The notes: generated by a model not told the origin, from the sequence alone. A DNA stretch of 64,000 nucleotides from Adenanthera pavonina (GCA_026686845.1 JAIVEN010000003.1:6636501-6700500), one strand, 5' to 3'; numbered from the stretch's first letter, positions 49,401 to 61,022 are shown. Made by a program: numbers and translations.

Positions 49401-52400
49401 ATGGCGACCTTAGTGTCTGTTGCCGGTGCACTAACAGCGCACGATCGCCAGATTTTGTCGGTCGTGAACACCGGTGCGTCGAGCCTTTCATTCGTCGGGT
49501 CGAGCTTCATTGTGCTCTGCTACGTCCTGTTCAAGGAGCTCCGCAAGTTTTCCTTCAAGCTTGTTTTCTACCTTGCCCTCTCTGTATGCATCCCGTTCCA
49601 CCTTTCTTGAATTCTTCGGATTTTGTCGCTGACGCGTAGATCTGATTTCTTACTGTTCTCGCTCAATATAAATCTTTATTTGCATATTTCATTTGGCCTT
49701 TGATTGTTAGTTCCAAAATGTAATCAATTTGATGTTCGTAACTTGGATTGGATTGACAATCAAAGCATTATTTCAGTTTCCTTTAAGTGAAGTATTTTAA
49801 ATATATCACTTACCACGCCAAAATTAGGCATAATAGTTTACTTTAGTTATTATTATAAGGCTAAATTGCAGTTTATCTCTTGTGGCTTGGCCGAAAATCT
49901 CCTTGAGTTCTCTCTCATGATTTGTTCAATACCATTCAATCACCCTCTGACTTTTACATGCAAAATGTGCCCAATAAAAAGGAAGGTTACGATGATAAAG
50001 TTTCACTTATATTTTGAACATTTTTGCAGAGCTTGTAGGATTAAGGGGACAATTTTAATTTTGAAATTCTAGTTTAAGTAAAATATACTTCTAACAATGA
50101 CATAGCTTATCACTTTAACTTTCACATGATTATTTCGGTTTTAGTTAAAATAAAAAATACTCAAGGTGGTTTATTAGTAATGAAACAAACCATAAAGGAG
50201 TTGAATGAGGCACTTTAGACCTCATGGGAACAGTTTGATATTGGCTAAACCACAGGGGAATGGAATTTACCTAATTATGATTAGGACTGGAATTAGGAGT
50301 CTAAATATTAAACTCCAGTTAAATATGTTTAATAATTTGATTTGACATGTGGCTTGGTAATTACAGTAAACTTTTATGGGCAAAGCAAACTATGAACCTG
50401 CTTGTTGCTGGCTCCAGTCCTGGGTTTCTAAGTGTAAAACCACCTTTTATTGATAGAGTCTAATTGCAATGTTAGTAGACTTTAAGTTGAGCAACTAACT
50501 TCTGCAATCTGTCCTTTTGCCCCTAGTCTCTTTAATTAGTATGTGTCGCTAATACTGTTGTGTGATTCAGAATTATTTCAGCTTGAAAATCAGAAGATCA
50601 ATAATGCCTGTGCCCTGTGGCCATATGTTAGTTTTGCCTCATTCTATTTTTCAGAATTCAGAGCCTTTGGTAAAGTGCTCTAATGTGACATTTTCTTTGA
50701 CTGTAGGACACGCTTTGCAGTTTCTTCAACATAGTAGGGTATGCCAGCTAAATCAAGTGCAGTCTTCTTCATATGTCTGTGTATTAAGTCGTTCATTATG
50801 TGGCTGATGGAAGTTTCATTTTGATTTAGGGACCCATCCAAAGGTTTCTTTTGTTACGCTCAGAGTTATAGCACACATTTCTTTTGTGTGGCATCTTTCC
50901 TGTGGACTACAACAATTGCTTTTACCCTTCATCGTACTGTTGTTAGGCACAAAACAGATGTTGAAGATTTGGAGGCCATGTTTCATCTATATGTTTGGGG
51001 TATGTATTTGTGGATGATCAACTTTTAAAAAGTTTGACAAACAGGCCACTTTGCCGTAATCTCCGCCTCCAGTAACTCTTCAGCACCCACTTTTATTTGG
51101 AAATTAAAATTTGGAAAAAAATCTTGGTGTATTCAACTATTCAGCTTTATTCATATATCTATAGTTAGATCTCCAAGTTCCACTTTTGTTTCCTCCCATT
51201 CTACTGGTTATTTAACTGTCGGGAGCTTATTTGACAAAAATTTTACTATTTGTAGGTACCTCCCTTGTTACGACAGTCATCCGCTCCTTTGGTAATGACC
51301 ATAGACATTTTGGCACATGGTGTTCTAGTCAAATGGGTCGCACAGGGAAGGCAAGTATTTAAAAGAGTTATGGCTTGATTTTATTTTCATATATTTTAAT
51401 TACACAAAAATGCAGTTTATTTTTTCCTTTTAAATATAAAATGTGTCCTTTATTTCATATCTCAATTTCATATTATATTTTTTTAAGTCTGTTGCATGCT
51501 ATAAACAGAAATGCGCTGGATGTTGAAATGAAGACTTGGCTGCTAATGAGAAAAAAAATTTCATGTTGCAATTCTGCAAAATCAAATTCCTTATTATCAG
51601 CATGACAATCAGCTAAAATCACCTGGAAAAAATCCGTGCAAATGTTAAGGCTCTGCTAAAAATTCAATATGGCACTCTATCTCCACTTTTATGATTGGCC
51701 TACTATGTTCTTTATAATGACATTATCCAAATGAACTCGATGATAGTAAATACTTAGTTATTTTCAGCGTCAGTTTTTTTTTTAAATATATTTTATAAAT
51801 ATTAAACAGTTAAAGGGAGAAAAAGTAGAATGAGAAAACAAGACTCAATTTTCTGCTACTTTTGTGCTGCAGCTGTACTGTATTGGAGTATGATATTTTG
51901 CTCATGCAATAGCATAAAAAAGCTCCTTTTCTTTCCTTCTTCTAAAATCTACCTCCTTTTCCTATGCAGGCAATTCATTTTATAACATTTTATATGCCAC
52001 TTTGGGGTGCAATTCTTTACAATGGATTTACGTATCTTCAAGTTATCCGCATGCTGAACAATGCAACCCGTGTATGTGCTCAAATTTTGCTGATTTTTTC
52101 CTCCAAGCAACACTGATTCAGGAACCTTTGAGGCCTTACCATTTTCTTGTGAATTTTAGATGGCAGTTGGTATATCGGACCGAACTTATGTCTCAGATAC
52201 AAGAGATAACATGAAGGTATTTTACACTCTAGCTACTTGTAAAATATTGGAAATATAAAAGTCCATACATATGGGTAAGGGACCCTGCTTTCCTTCCCTC
52301 TCCTAATTAAAAGGAAGGAAAATGACAATAAGTGAACATAAAATAAGCTTTTAGTAGTTACTAGCTGTTGTTAATCTTTCTAATCACAGAATTCTCATTG

Positions 52401-53938
52401 TTTAGGTTATTCATTTCCTGTATGTTGCTTTTGTCATGTGGCATATTTATTGCAATATAGCACATTATTGTTCATGGTAAACCAATTGCTTAAACTGAAA
52501 CTACAATCATCTGTCTCATCTGCATTCCTACTCTATCAAAAAATTATAGTATCTTTGTTTTACATTGCAGGCTATGAGTCGCTGGGGATACTATCCTCTG
52601 ATTCTAATAGGATCATTTGCATTTGGCACTATCAATCGCATTCACGACTTTATTGAACCTGATCATAAGCTGTTTTGGCTTTCACTTCTTGATGTTGGAA
52701 CAGCTGCTCTCATGGTATGACACAATCATTCTATAACTTGTTAGCGTAGAAGTTTATCAATACTGTTGAACTTACCTCTCTGAACTGCCATCCTAAATCA
52801 TTTTCAAGAATAATTATGCACAAAGGAATTATTTGCCATTACTGCAGTTTATCATACACAGAAATGTTTTACGCCATTTCCAATTAGTGCACTGCAACTG
52901 GCTTCCTGTATTACTGATTTTATATCTTGTGAAGAATGAACATTAAGTTCTGTGTCATGAAGTACAAAATTGTATTGTTAACTTTTGGCACTCTCTACTT
53001 GTTGCAGGGCCTCTTCAACTCAATAGCATATGGCCTCAATTCTTCTGTTCGTCGGGCAATTTGTGAGAGACTAAACATGTAAGCCCTACTTGTATTCTAT
53101 CGATATTCCATGAGAAATTCCATTTTGTTTTCTTTACCCTCTCTGGTGTTCCCATGATTTTCAAGGTCAGCTTATATGTTCCATCCCCATCACTGATTCA
53201 AAATTTAAAATTATGCACTCTCATGGTCAATTGATATCTGCTAACTTCATCAACTACTCTATTTGTTTTTGCAAATTTGTCTCTCCCCACTATCCCGGCT
53301 AGAGTCTATTATTAGTTGAATTCCTTCTGGCTTCTTCATATTCTCCCAACTGCTTCATAATCTTCTCCAGGTCATTTACAGGGACAGATCTGCGTTCTGC
53401 AATATAGGGGTGATGCCCCCCCCCCCTCCCCCAACCCCCCAAAAAAAAAAATCTTCCATGTACTATTGACATATTTTATATTATTTTCAAGAAAATCACT
53501 GAATCTGCCCCCTTATTTTGGGGCTTTTTAGGTTTGTACCCCTCTCAAAATTGTTTATTTGTCTCCTTTAATGCTTAGCCATAAATTTCTGCCCCCTTTC
53601 TCAATTTGATACGTACAACCTTGTGATATGTGACTGTTAGATGGAAGAACATTATTTAGAATATTTATCATCTATTTTCTGAGATTTATGAATGGTGGAT
53701 TGAGAATCACTACTGCATTTTCTTTTTCTTTTTTGAAGAAATACACTTGTGTATTTCTGAGAACTTAATTGCTTTTTAGCACGTTCAATTAGAATGAACA
53801 ACTAGGTATTTGTTCTCTATATATACCAGGTTCTTGCCGGAGAGATTTTGCAGATGGCTTCCGAACAATTTGAAGTATAGAAACCAACAGCAAGAAAATG
53901 AACTAATCTCATTAAAAATTGAAGATGAACGATGGTGA
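49401..53938 (+). CDS. GCR1: GCR1, seven-transmembrane G-protein-coupled-receptor-like protein
   Basis: Nine exons: 49401-49583, 50707-50738, 50830-50999, 51256-51350, 51970-52071, 52160-52216, 52571-52714, 53008-53078, 53830-53938; 320 residues, close to the 326 of Arabidopsis GCR1. Signatures in order: SVVNTGASSLSFVGSSFIVL, FKELRKFSFKLVFYLALS, DPSKGFFCYAQSYSTHFFCV, WTTTIAFTLHRTVV, DLEAMFHLYVWGTSLV, YMPLWGAILYNGFTYLQVI, RWGYYPLILIGSFAFGTINR, GLFNSIAYGLNSSVRRAI. GCR1 resembles Dictyostelium cAMP receptors and associates with the Galpha GPA1 in Arabidopsis; its ligand is unknown. The fourth intron starts with GC (AAG|GCAAGT), so it is a GC-AG intron. The usual DML after TM2 is DTL. The ATG chosen is the first in frame and gives the known N-terminus. 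Confidence 0.93.
53370..53600. repeat. C-run-rich repeat-like segment in the last GCR1 intron
   Basis: GATGCCCCCCCC-type runs, CCCCCAACCCCCC and an A-run, with two further CTGCCCCC words downstream. It looks like a transposon remnant and is G-rich on the other strand. Family not assigned. Confidence 0.4.
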
Positions 53939-55526
53939 ATGGACATGGTATCATCCTCCATGCCAAATTTTGACATTTATCATCCTAGTTTAGGGAGACG
54001 AAGTTTTCAAGGGGAACAAAAGATCTGCTAACAGCACTCCTTCCATGTTATTTGTTGCTTTGCTGTGTCACTGATTTGAATCGTGTCATCATCACTGTGA
54101 AATCTGCCTTGCATGCCCGTGCCTGATGCTGATCTTGTCATAGGAAACAGCGGATGAGCCAGTTTATTTTGATTTGTCGGGAAGCTATGATCATGTTCAA
54201 GCTAAGACCCACTAGTGATTGCTGCTGTAAGTGCAATTTTTTAATGCAAGTGTAAACTTGTGTTCCCGTGTTTATTCTTTTACTGATCTTATTTTGAGCA
54301 TTTCTGTACATGTTTCTCTCTAATTTCCGAGATAGGACGTTGGATTAATATTTTGTAGTATAGTATTGATGGCGGTCCAAATTGTTATGAATAGTTATAA
54401 TATTTTTTCCAGATCTGCTGTGCATTTGTTATTTTACATCTCACTTGGCAATTGAAGTAAACTTTGAAATTTACCTTTGGCCCTTTTGGCTGAAAGGTGT
54501 TAAATATAAATGACCTTGTAATTTATGAAGTGTTAGTAGTGGTGATTCAGCTCTCTGGGGAAGGATATTCTCCCGAAGTCCTGGATCAAAGCCTCTCTCA
54601 ATAAAGAAAGATTTTCTAAATCTTGGTCAGATAGACTCAAATTGTAAACAAGTTTGTCTTTTAGATTGACTTTAGAACTTGGTAGCCAGAAAGAAAAATG
54701 CATTCATGATTGTCGTTTTAACAACACGCATCCCTCGACAATAACTTATTTCATAGAGCACCCGACCGATAATATATGAAATTTAATTCCAACGGATATA
54801 TATATATTGATTATTTGACCCAAAAAAATGATTATTCATGATACATTCTTGCTCTCTACGGGATAAAATCCAATTTTGTTTGTCTATTTCTGTTGCCGTT
54901 GGAGAGACGTGTGTCCCTTGGCATCTTGAAGTTGAAGGATGCTTCATCAGTACATGAATTTATAATAATAAAAATTTTATAGAGTTACGGTTATAAATGG
55001 TGGCATAGTACAACTACAGGAGCCCACGTCATATATTGATATCTATATTGGGAACTTGGGACTATGCTTGCGTGGCAATATCCGTTAATCTGTTGGCAGC
55101 AATTTGGCAGTGTGCCAACGGAAACATCACACATTGGGAAATCAAATTATGTATTTTGCAGTTTCTGCTTCAAAACTAAAACTGACTCCTTTGCGGCACA
55201 TCCGTTTTATCTGAAACCCACGCCATCTCCTATTATCTTTCCCTTCCGCTGATAGTCACCCTTTTAGAACCTGCCAAAGCAATTACATTTGCCCCTCTAG
55301 CAGTAACCAAACTACTCCAAAATCATTTCCATTTCAAAAAATAAACAAAGTTTCCAGTCTGTGATCAGAATTTACACATTCATTTATGAACACCCAAAGA
55401 GACGCCACAAAACGCAACCAACCCCATCCCCAAATTCCAAAAAAAACGTAACACAAGCGATGGACATAAATTCGAAAGTGCAAAGAGGGAATTCGAGCAC
55501 CATCGATGTTTCCCAAGACCCTATAA
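53939..55526. other. Intergenic region between convergent GCR1 and COPT5 genes
   Basis: 3' UTRs of both genes at the edges. No repeat or gene recognised in the middle. Confidence 0.4.
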
Positions 55527-55970
55527 CTAAGCACATGCACAAGCACTGTCAACGACAATCGAAGGACCATCTTCACCCTCAGTCCTGAAAAAGAAGTAGC
55601 CGATGGCGAGACCGACCGCGATCGCCACAAAGACCCCTCCGTTAAAGGACATGACGGCCAACATCAGCAAATACCCGATCGCCGAATTCACCCCAAACAG
55701 CAACGCTCCGGCGAACCTCACCGCCAATTTGGCCTTGTGGCCGGCGATCTTCGGTTGCAGAAGAGGGATCTGGATCTGAGGCGTCGTAGCGGACGGCCTC
55801 TCAGATGTAATAGCCTTTAGGAGGAAGCGCCGATTCTCCAGATACTGGTAGAAAGCCGAGACGAGGAGACACGCAAGTAGACTCAGTGCGTAACTCGCCC
55901 ACGAATCGGTCTTCCATGAGTCGATGAGGAGGGTCACCTTGTTACTCCAATAGAAGGTCATGTGCATCAT
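55527..55970 (-). CDS. COPT5: COPT5-type copper transporter (Ctr family)
   Basis: Intronless, 147 residues, matching the usual length. It begins MMHMTFYW (Met copper ligands at 1, 2, 4), then YQYLENRR after TM1 (about 24-44). TM2 (about 87-107) carries the Ctr MxxxM motif at Met103/Met107 (MLAVM), and TM3 (about 111-128) contains GLAIG, a GxxxG packing motif at 120-124. The tail ends CACA, a CxC copper-binding motif. Ctr proteins form trimers moving Cu(I); Arabidopsis COPT5 resides on vacuolar/prevacuolar membranes and exports stored copper and supports photosynthetic electron transport under copper shortage. The N-terminus without a long Met-rich domain and the ENRR loop favour COPT5 over COPT1/2. 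Two adjacent ATGs at 55970 and 55967; the first is used in the family. Confidence 0.92.
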   Translation of the reverse strand: MMHMTFYWSNKVTLLIDSWKTDSWASYALSLLACLLVSAFYQYLENRRFLLKAITSERPSATTPQIQIPLLQPKIAGHKAKLAVRFAGALLFGVNSAIGYLLMLAVMSFNGGVFVAIAVGLAIGYFFFRTEGEDGPSIVVDSACACA

Positions 55971-56445
55971 CTTCGCGAGAGTTGTTCAAACCTTTGAGGG
56001 TTCGTGTTAATTGGGGACCAGCAATGGGGAAACTTAAAACTGACCAACTATAGGAAAAAGAAGATCGACACTAAATGCAAATGTTGTGTTGTACTGTGCA
56101 TATGCGTTCTTTGTGACGACATCCATCAGGGATCAACAGAATGCCCTCCGCAAATTTTCTGTTTACGAATTGGTGTCATCTTTCTAGAGTCCCTTGCCAT
56201 TGACATCGAGGCTATATGGGGAATTTAACAATATGCCCAGTACATCTCAAACATCAATTATAATATATGGGGGCCAACAATAAAAATATATATATATATA
56301 TAATAAAGTTATAATAGTAAAAAAAAAAAAATTGGTCATACTGATTAGCAGCCATAAACATCTGATTTTTCTTGCTTGAGCATGACTTAAACACCCGTAA
56401 TATCACACCTCCATTTGGCCCTTTGTTCTGTGTATATCTTCCACT

Positions 56446-56476
56446 ACTTGAGGATGTTGATCCTGCCCTTGTTTAT
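56446..56476 (+). repeat. Left arm of a perfect 31-bp inverted repeat
   Basis: The sequence from ACTTGAGGATG to CTTGTTTAT is the exact reverse complement of 57697-57727. Read forward it lies in a short open frame giving LLEDVDPALVYG. Confidence 0.85.
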
Positions 56477-56737
56477 GGAACATCATTTCCCTTGGCTGAT
56501 ATACATATCCTCTGGCCAAAAAAGAGATATACATACATGCTGTGCGTCCCCTAATTACTAATATAAATAAATGAAGATATGAGCCCTTGCATTGTGTGGA
56601 ATTTGGGATATATTACATTATTTATGACCAATAAATAATACAGTTTCCTATATAAAATTGACGCCTCAATAGCCAAGTCAAATGTTAGCTTTTGGCAATC
56701 ACAACTACACCTATATATTTGTTTTATTTGATAACAT

Positions 56738-57108
56738 CTTCATTTATCTCTAATAGAAATTCTAAATGTTAGACGTGGATTGAAAATCCAAATGGAGCAC
56801 GAAGATTTATTTACTCTCTCAGTCATTGAATCTAATTAGAGTACTAAGGCTGTGTTTAGAAACCAGTTTGCAAAACTTGGGTTTGGCTTAAATACAGGAA
56901 AAAAAAAAGGTTGATAATTGTGTTAGCTTAAACTTCAATTTGGATTTTGCAAATGGAAAATTAAAATCACACTGATTAGTGCTAGTTGTAAATTATGTTA
57001 AAAATCATATTAATTCTTTGATATATCAAAGGTGAGAATTATTCAATAGTTGATCTTAGCCTTCAATCCATATCTAACTAGTAGAATTTCTAATTAAGAT
57101 AAATGGAG
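56738..57108. mobile_element. Putative MITE with about 47-bp inverted ends
   Basis: Arms at 56738-56784 and 57062-57108 are inverted copies, sharing CATTTATC, TTAGAAATTCTA-like and ATGGATTGAA blocks, at about 80 percent identity by eye. Interior is non-coding. Target duplication not resolved. Confidence 0.55.
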
Positions 57109-57696
57109 AGGGTCCAAATTTCATCATGCGGGGATCAATCTATAGATATGTTTTTTTTTTTTTAAGTATTGGATGTCATTGGATGAGAGAGATAACCCTT
57201 GGAATTAAATTCTATTGTGTTTTTAAAAAACAATAAAATGAGATATTTTATATCTATATTTTTTGAAAAAATAATTTTGTATATTTTTTATTTTATTTGT
57301 AATATGAAGTGGGATTTTATTTATTGTTTTCCAAATATCAAAGGGATACTATTTATTAGTTATAAGGGATACTAATTATTGGTTATAAATAGTATATGAT
57401 TGATTTTAAATTTTGTGAAACACATTGCTCACCTCTAATTTATAAATAATCAATATGTGACTGATGTGATGCATTAGGTGTTTTTCAAAATAAGAAGTAA
57501 TCATATATAATAGATAATAATATTAATATTTATATTTAATCGCCATATCATATGAATCTTTTAAATTGACAATAGTTATATAGAATAGTTATTAAGACTA
57601 ATTACCATGTTGTATTATTATGTTACATGAAAATTTTAAAAAGATGTAATTTATAAAAATAAACTATTTAAATCCAAATTTCAGTAAAGAAAAATG

Positions 57697-57727
57697 ATAA
57701 ACAAGGGCAGGATCAACATCCTCAAGT
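57697..57727 (-). repeat. Right arm of the perfect 31-bp inverted repeat
   Basis: Exact reverse complement of 56446-56476. No homology extends outward; inward, a few bases match again after a 7-base offset. It abuts the MITE starting at 57759. Confidence 0.85.
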
Positions 57728-57758
57728 TTTTTTTGGTCAAAAAAAACTTTTATATATA

Positions 57759-58049
57759 CTCTATTTAGTCCAAAATATAGGATGTGTGACTCATTTTTAC
57801 TCCCATTTAAAAGTTTAAAAAATCCTTAAATATATGAAAGTTCTAAATTTATCCATATTTATTGAGAAAATATTAAAATGATTAAATCAAACAATTTTCT
57901 ATGTATTTTACAAGTGTAAGAGAGAGAGAAATAACTAACTTACACAATTAAATATAATAAGGGTAAATTTGTTCATTTGGGTTCCTACATCTTATATTGT
58001 GCATCAAAGAAAAATGGGTTTCACATCCTATATTGGGAAGCAGAGGGAG
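57759..58049. mobile_element. Stowaway-like MITE
   Basis: TA at 57757-57758 and 58050-58051; the left end CTCTATTTAGTCCAAAATATAG and the right end CCTATATTGGGAAGCAGAGGGAG are inverted. 291 bp. Confidence 0.7.
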
Positions 58050-58103
58050 TATATATATAACTGGGATTATGCCAAGTCAACCACACAATTATAAAAAGAT
58101 CTA

Positions 58104-58378
58104 CTCCCTCCGATTCTTAATATAAGTCACTTCTAATTAATTCATTAAATCCAAAAAAAGTTTGTTATATTATTAAAATTGTCTTAAAATTAATGTGTTT
58201 TCTATTTTTACCCTCTAATAAATACTACAAATTTAAACAATCAGTATTCTCCCTCATGATTAAATAAAAGGAATTTTGAAAATAAAATAATTAATGCTCT
58301 AAAAACTCATAGAAAGTGATTTATATTTAGAACCATATAAAACTTTTAGTACGTGGCTAATAAAAAGAATGGGAGGAG
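58104..58378. mobile_element. Stowaway-like MITE
   Basis: TA at 58102-58103 and 58379-58380; the left end CTCCCTCCGATTCTTAATATA is canonical and the right end reads TGGGAGGAG. 275 bp, 54 bp from the preceding MITE. Confidence 0.75.
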
Positions 58379-58390
58379 TAAGTTGATGTC

Positions 58391-58440
58391 AGCGTCCATA
58401 TCACCTTTTTTTTGTTGTAAGAACTGTCCATATCACCTTC
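58391..58440. repeat. 14-bp direct repeat flanking a T-run insertion
   Basis: GTCCATATCACCTT at 58391-58404 and 58427-58440 brackets a T-run, GTTGTAAGAACT. On the minus strand the insert reads AGTTCTTACAAC followed by A, like a SINE/LINE 3' tail. Confidence 0.6.
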
Positions 58441-59335
58441 TAATTACTAGACAGTGGGCCAATAAACTTTCTATCTTTCTGATCATACCATATGGATATC
58501 AATAAACGGACCCGTCTTGCACACCCTGATAACTACCCAGTGCAGATATTTTCTTCTGTGCTTCTTTCTGACTCTCATATATATTAATTCGTCCCCCATA
58601 TACTTCATCTTTTGTACTTGCTCAAATGCTCTCTCTTTTTTCCCGATATCACTATTATCATCCATTAACAACTTCCCAGGCAAACAAATTCCTTCCCATC
58701 CAACCACTGCGGATGCTTACGTTCACCATTAAATAGACTCCCACGTCCAATTAAATCATCCAGCGCATACATATACTCTATATATCGTATATCTTAAATT
58801 ATCAGCTTTTACAGTGAACCATTTATTATGGCTTCTTCAAACAAGAAACAATTAACCATTAATCGCAAACAAGTCAGCTTAATTGCAAGTTTTAAAAATA
58901 AGATTAAGGATCGACTCAAGTTGAGAACTATAGTACTCTTCCAAAGATAAAGATCTGGAAATTAAATGAAGATCTAAGGAACTTGGCAGTGCATTATTAT
59001 ATGTATGCAACATTAGATATACACACGTAAGAGAATTCCAATCAAGCACTTGTTTTCAAGCAACCCCGAAGAGCAGCCAATGTCATTCCCAGTTTAATTC
59101 AATAAGATAATGAAGCTGCTTAATTTGTAGTTCATCGGCTATCATTAATTCCCAATTACCGTACCGATACCCCATTTTCTGCCGGTCACGACCTCCTTCA
59201 TGTGATCACTCTCTTTCTGCATCCCTGCCAAGGCGGAAAAGTAGATCTGGTCGACACGTCATCCCTTTCTTCCTCGGACTTTCCAAACTCCGAAGCAGCA
59301 GATGTTTCATCGCCTCTATCAAATCCTCCGTGGCA
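58441..59335. other. Region downstream of the DUF1677 gene
   Basis: Overlapping short open frames around 58483-58732 have no similarity I recognise. The presumed DUF1677 3' UTR lies next to 59335. Confidence 0.4.
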
Positions 59336-59626
59336 TTACTTGGAGGGTTTGATTTGCTGGCAGATCTTCATGTGCATCTTCACTGCTTTGTCCGTGTTAA
59401 TGTCTCTCTGCGACCTCACCTTCTCTTCCTTCACTGCCTCTGCGCCTAACCCGCAAATCCAACTTCGGTATTTCTCCCGCACGCCGGCAATGTATACCTC
59501 CGTGCATTCCTCCGTCATTCCACAGCAGTAGCACTTTACGGCCGTTGCTTCTGCTTCCATGACCGTCGCTGCTGGTTGTGTCTCAGTTGCAGACGCCTTC
59601 TTTTCCTTCAGAACTTTCGCTGCCAT
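59336..59626 (-). CDS. Small DUF1677 family protein
   Basis: Single exon, 96 residues, starting at the ATG 59626 (G at -3 and +4, a good plant start context); the frame is open further upstream but without an ATG. Core: AVKCYCCGMTEECTEVYIAGVREKY then SWICGLGAEAVKEEK, the plant-specific DUF1677 pattern with Cys32, Cys34, Cys35, Cys41 and Cys58. In the family the last motif is typically ICGLC; here the fifth position is Gly61 (TTA GGC), so one conserved Cys is missing. The conserved Cys spacing suggests metal binding, but the function of the family is unknown. The lysine-rich N-terminus (AAKVLKEKK) is low complexity. Confidence 0.82.
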   Translation of the reverse strand: MAAKVLKEKKASATETQPAATVMEAEATAVKCYCCGMTEECTEVYIAGVREKYRSWICGLGAEAVKEEKVRSQRDINTDKAVKMHMKICQQIKPSK

Positions 59627-60342
59627 ATCACCCTCTCTCTTATTCACAAAAATTAGCACTTTACAGTTTGTTCAAGAATGACCGTCATGCATGCAAGTTT
59701 CAAATCATAATGAAAATTTTGAGTTTTTAAAAACAGAGATATGTATAAGATCTCTCTAATTACCTTGTATCAAGATATATATATATATATATATAGATAA
59801 CATTCGAAAAAGTTGAAAGATAATGATTTCGAAAATTAAAAAGAAAAATTATCGCTCTTTTTCCCACTTGATTTCTTCAACCTTTTCTCCTCCCAGAAAT
59901 AGAACTTGAAACGGCATACAGCACATCTCAGAGCCTAGACTGGCTCTCTGATAGTTCCCTTAAATCGAATTTAGAATAAGTACGCGCTTCCCTTCCTACG
60001 TGCTGTTTTCAGATACACTGAATCTCTATACGAATCTGATTCTCTTATATCTTTGCTTGTTACAATAGATGAGTAGAATGAAGAGTCATGTCGGTATATA
60101 TTAGAAGACAGATCTCTGTTCCTTTGTATTATTTATTAACAAAATTAATCTTAATAATGACCATTTGATCGGTACATACTCATTTTTACTGCAAGATATA
60201 AGACATTTTGCACTTTAGAATCAGACCGTTAATTCTCATACACAATATGGGGCGAGAGCGAGACACATGGTTGAGCCTGGATTTTGTTCTTAATTTACTG
60301 AAATAAAAAATATATATATCAAGGTAAAATACTAAAGAAATA
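59627..60342 (-). promoter_or_regulatory. Proximal upstream region of the DUF1677 gene
   Basis: Presumed promoter and 5' UTR for the minus-strand gene, with a (TA)n tract at about 59775-59795. No other gene seen. Confidence 0.35.
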
Positions 60343-60590
60343 CTCCCTAGGCTCGTTATTATAAGAGCCATTTAATTTAACTAAATTATAAAGACTAAAA
60401 AAATTAGTTAACGTTAATAAATTTGTTAAAAAAATTTTAAAAATTTTCCCAATTTACTTTTATTGAACTCTTAATATATTCATGAGAGATATTATTAAAT
60501 ACATTTAATGTAAGAATATTTAAGAGCATTTAGGAAAAAATTAATGTGCCTTGTGAAGTGTAATCTTTTATATATAATAAGGATCATCCA
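60343..60590. mobile_element. Stowaway-like MITE, right end eroded
   Basis: The left end CTCCCTAGGCTCGTTATTAT follows TA at 60341-60342. The only candidate right end is ATAATAAGGATCATCCATG near 60572-60590. Confidence 0.4.
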
Positions 60591-60888
60591 TGCAAAATTT
60601 TTGGAAGGATGCTTATAATAAGCAGTGGTGAGAGTATTGGTTAATTTTATGTTTTTTTCAATAGAGTACACATTGTTTCTGGCTTTTTTCAAAAAATGAA
60701 ATTTAATATGAAATGAATCTATATTAAGTGTATTGTATGTCAATATTTTATGTTTAAAAATTTTGTAATGAAAATTTCTAAAAGTTAAAATGCCAGCTGT
60801 TAGGACATAGGACAAGGATTGGGGGTTCGTCCATAGCCGAACGTGCAAATTTAGGTTAGGGTTATATACCATTCAGCTGTGAAACGGA

Positions 60889-61022
60889 CACACGTGGCTT
60901 CGGAGGATAGAGTGAGACGCGCGTGTGACCCACGTCCTCTGAGAGGGAATTGTACTGTTTTGTCTGCATTTATTCACGTCACTCTCGCCTCTGGTTTCCC
61001 TCCCCCGTCCTTCCACGTGACG
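60889..61022. promoter_or_regulatory. GC-richer island with G-box/ACGT motifs
   Basis: CACACGTGGC near 60889, GACCCACGTCC near 60927, CACGTCAC near 60975 and CCACGTGACGTGACC near 61013, about 1.3 kb upstream of DUF1677. Possible distal regulatory DNA or promoter of an unseen transcript. Confidence 0.35.

Larger units (their letters stand above)
55971..57758. other. Upstream region of COPT5 with inverted repeats
   Basis: Contains the COPT5 promoter side, a (TA)n tract at 56286-56305, and the two sets of inverted repeats listed separately. No supported gene. Confidence 0.45.

Noticed and set aside
59627..59659. Longer DUF1677 N-terminus (MLIFVNKREGD)
   Set aside because: The upstream first codon is GTG, not ATG; the ATG at 59626 has better context for a plant mRNA.
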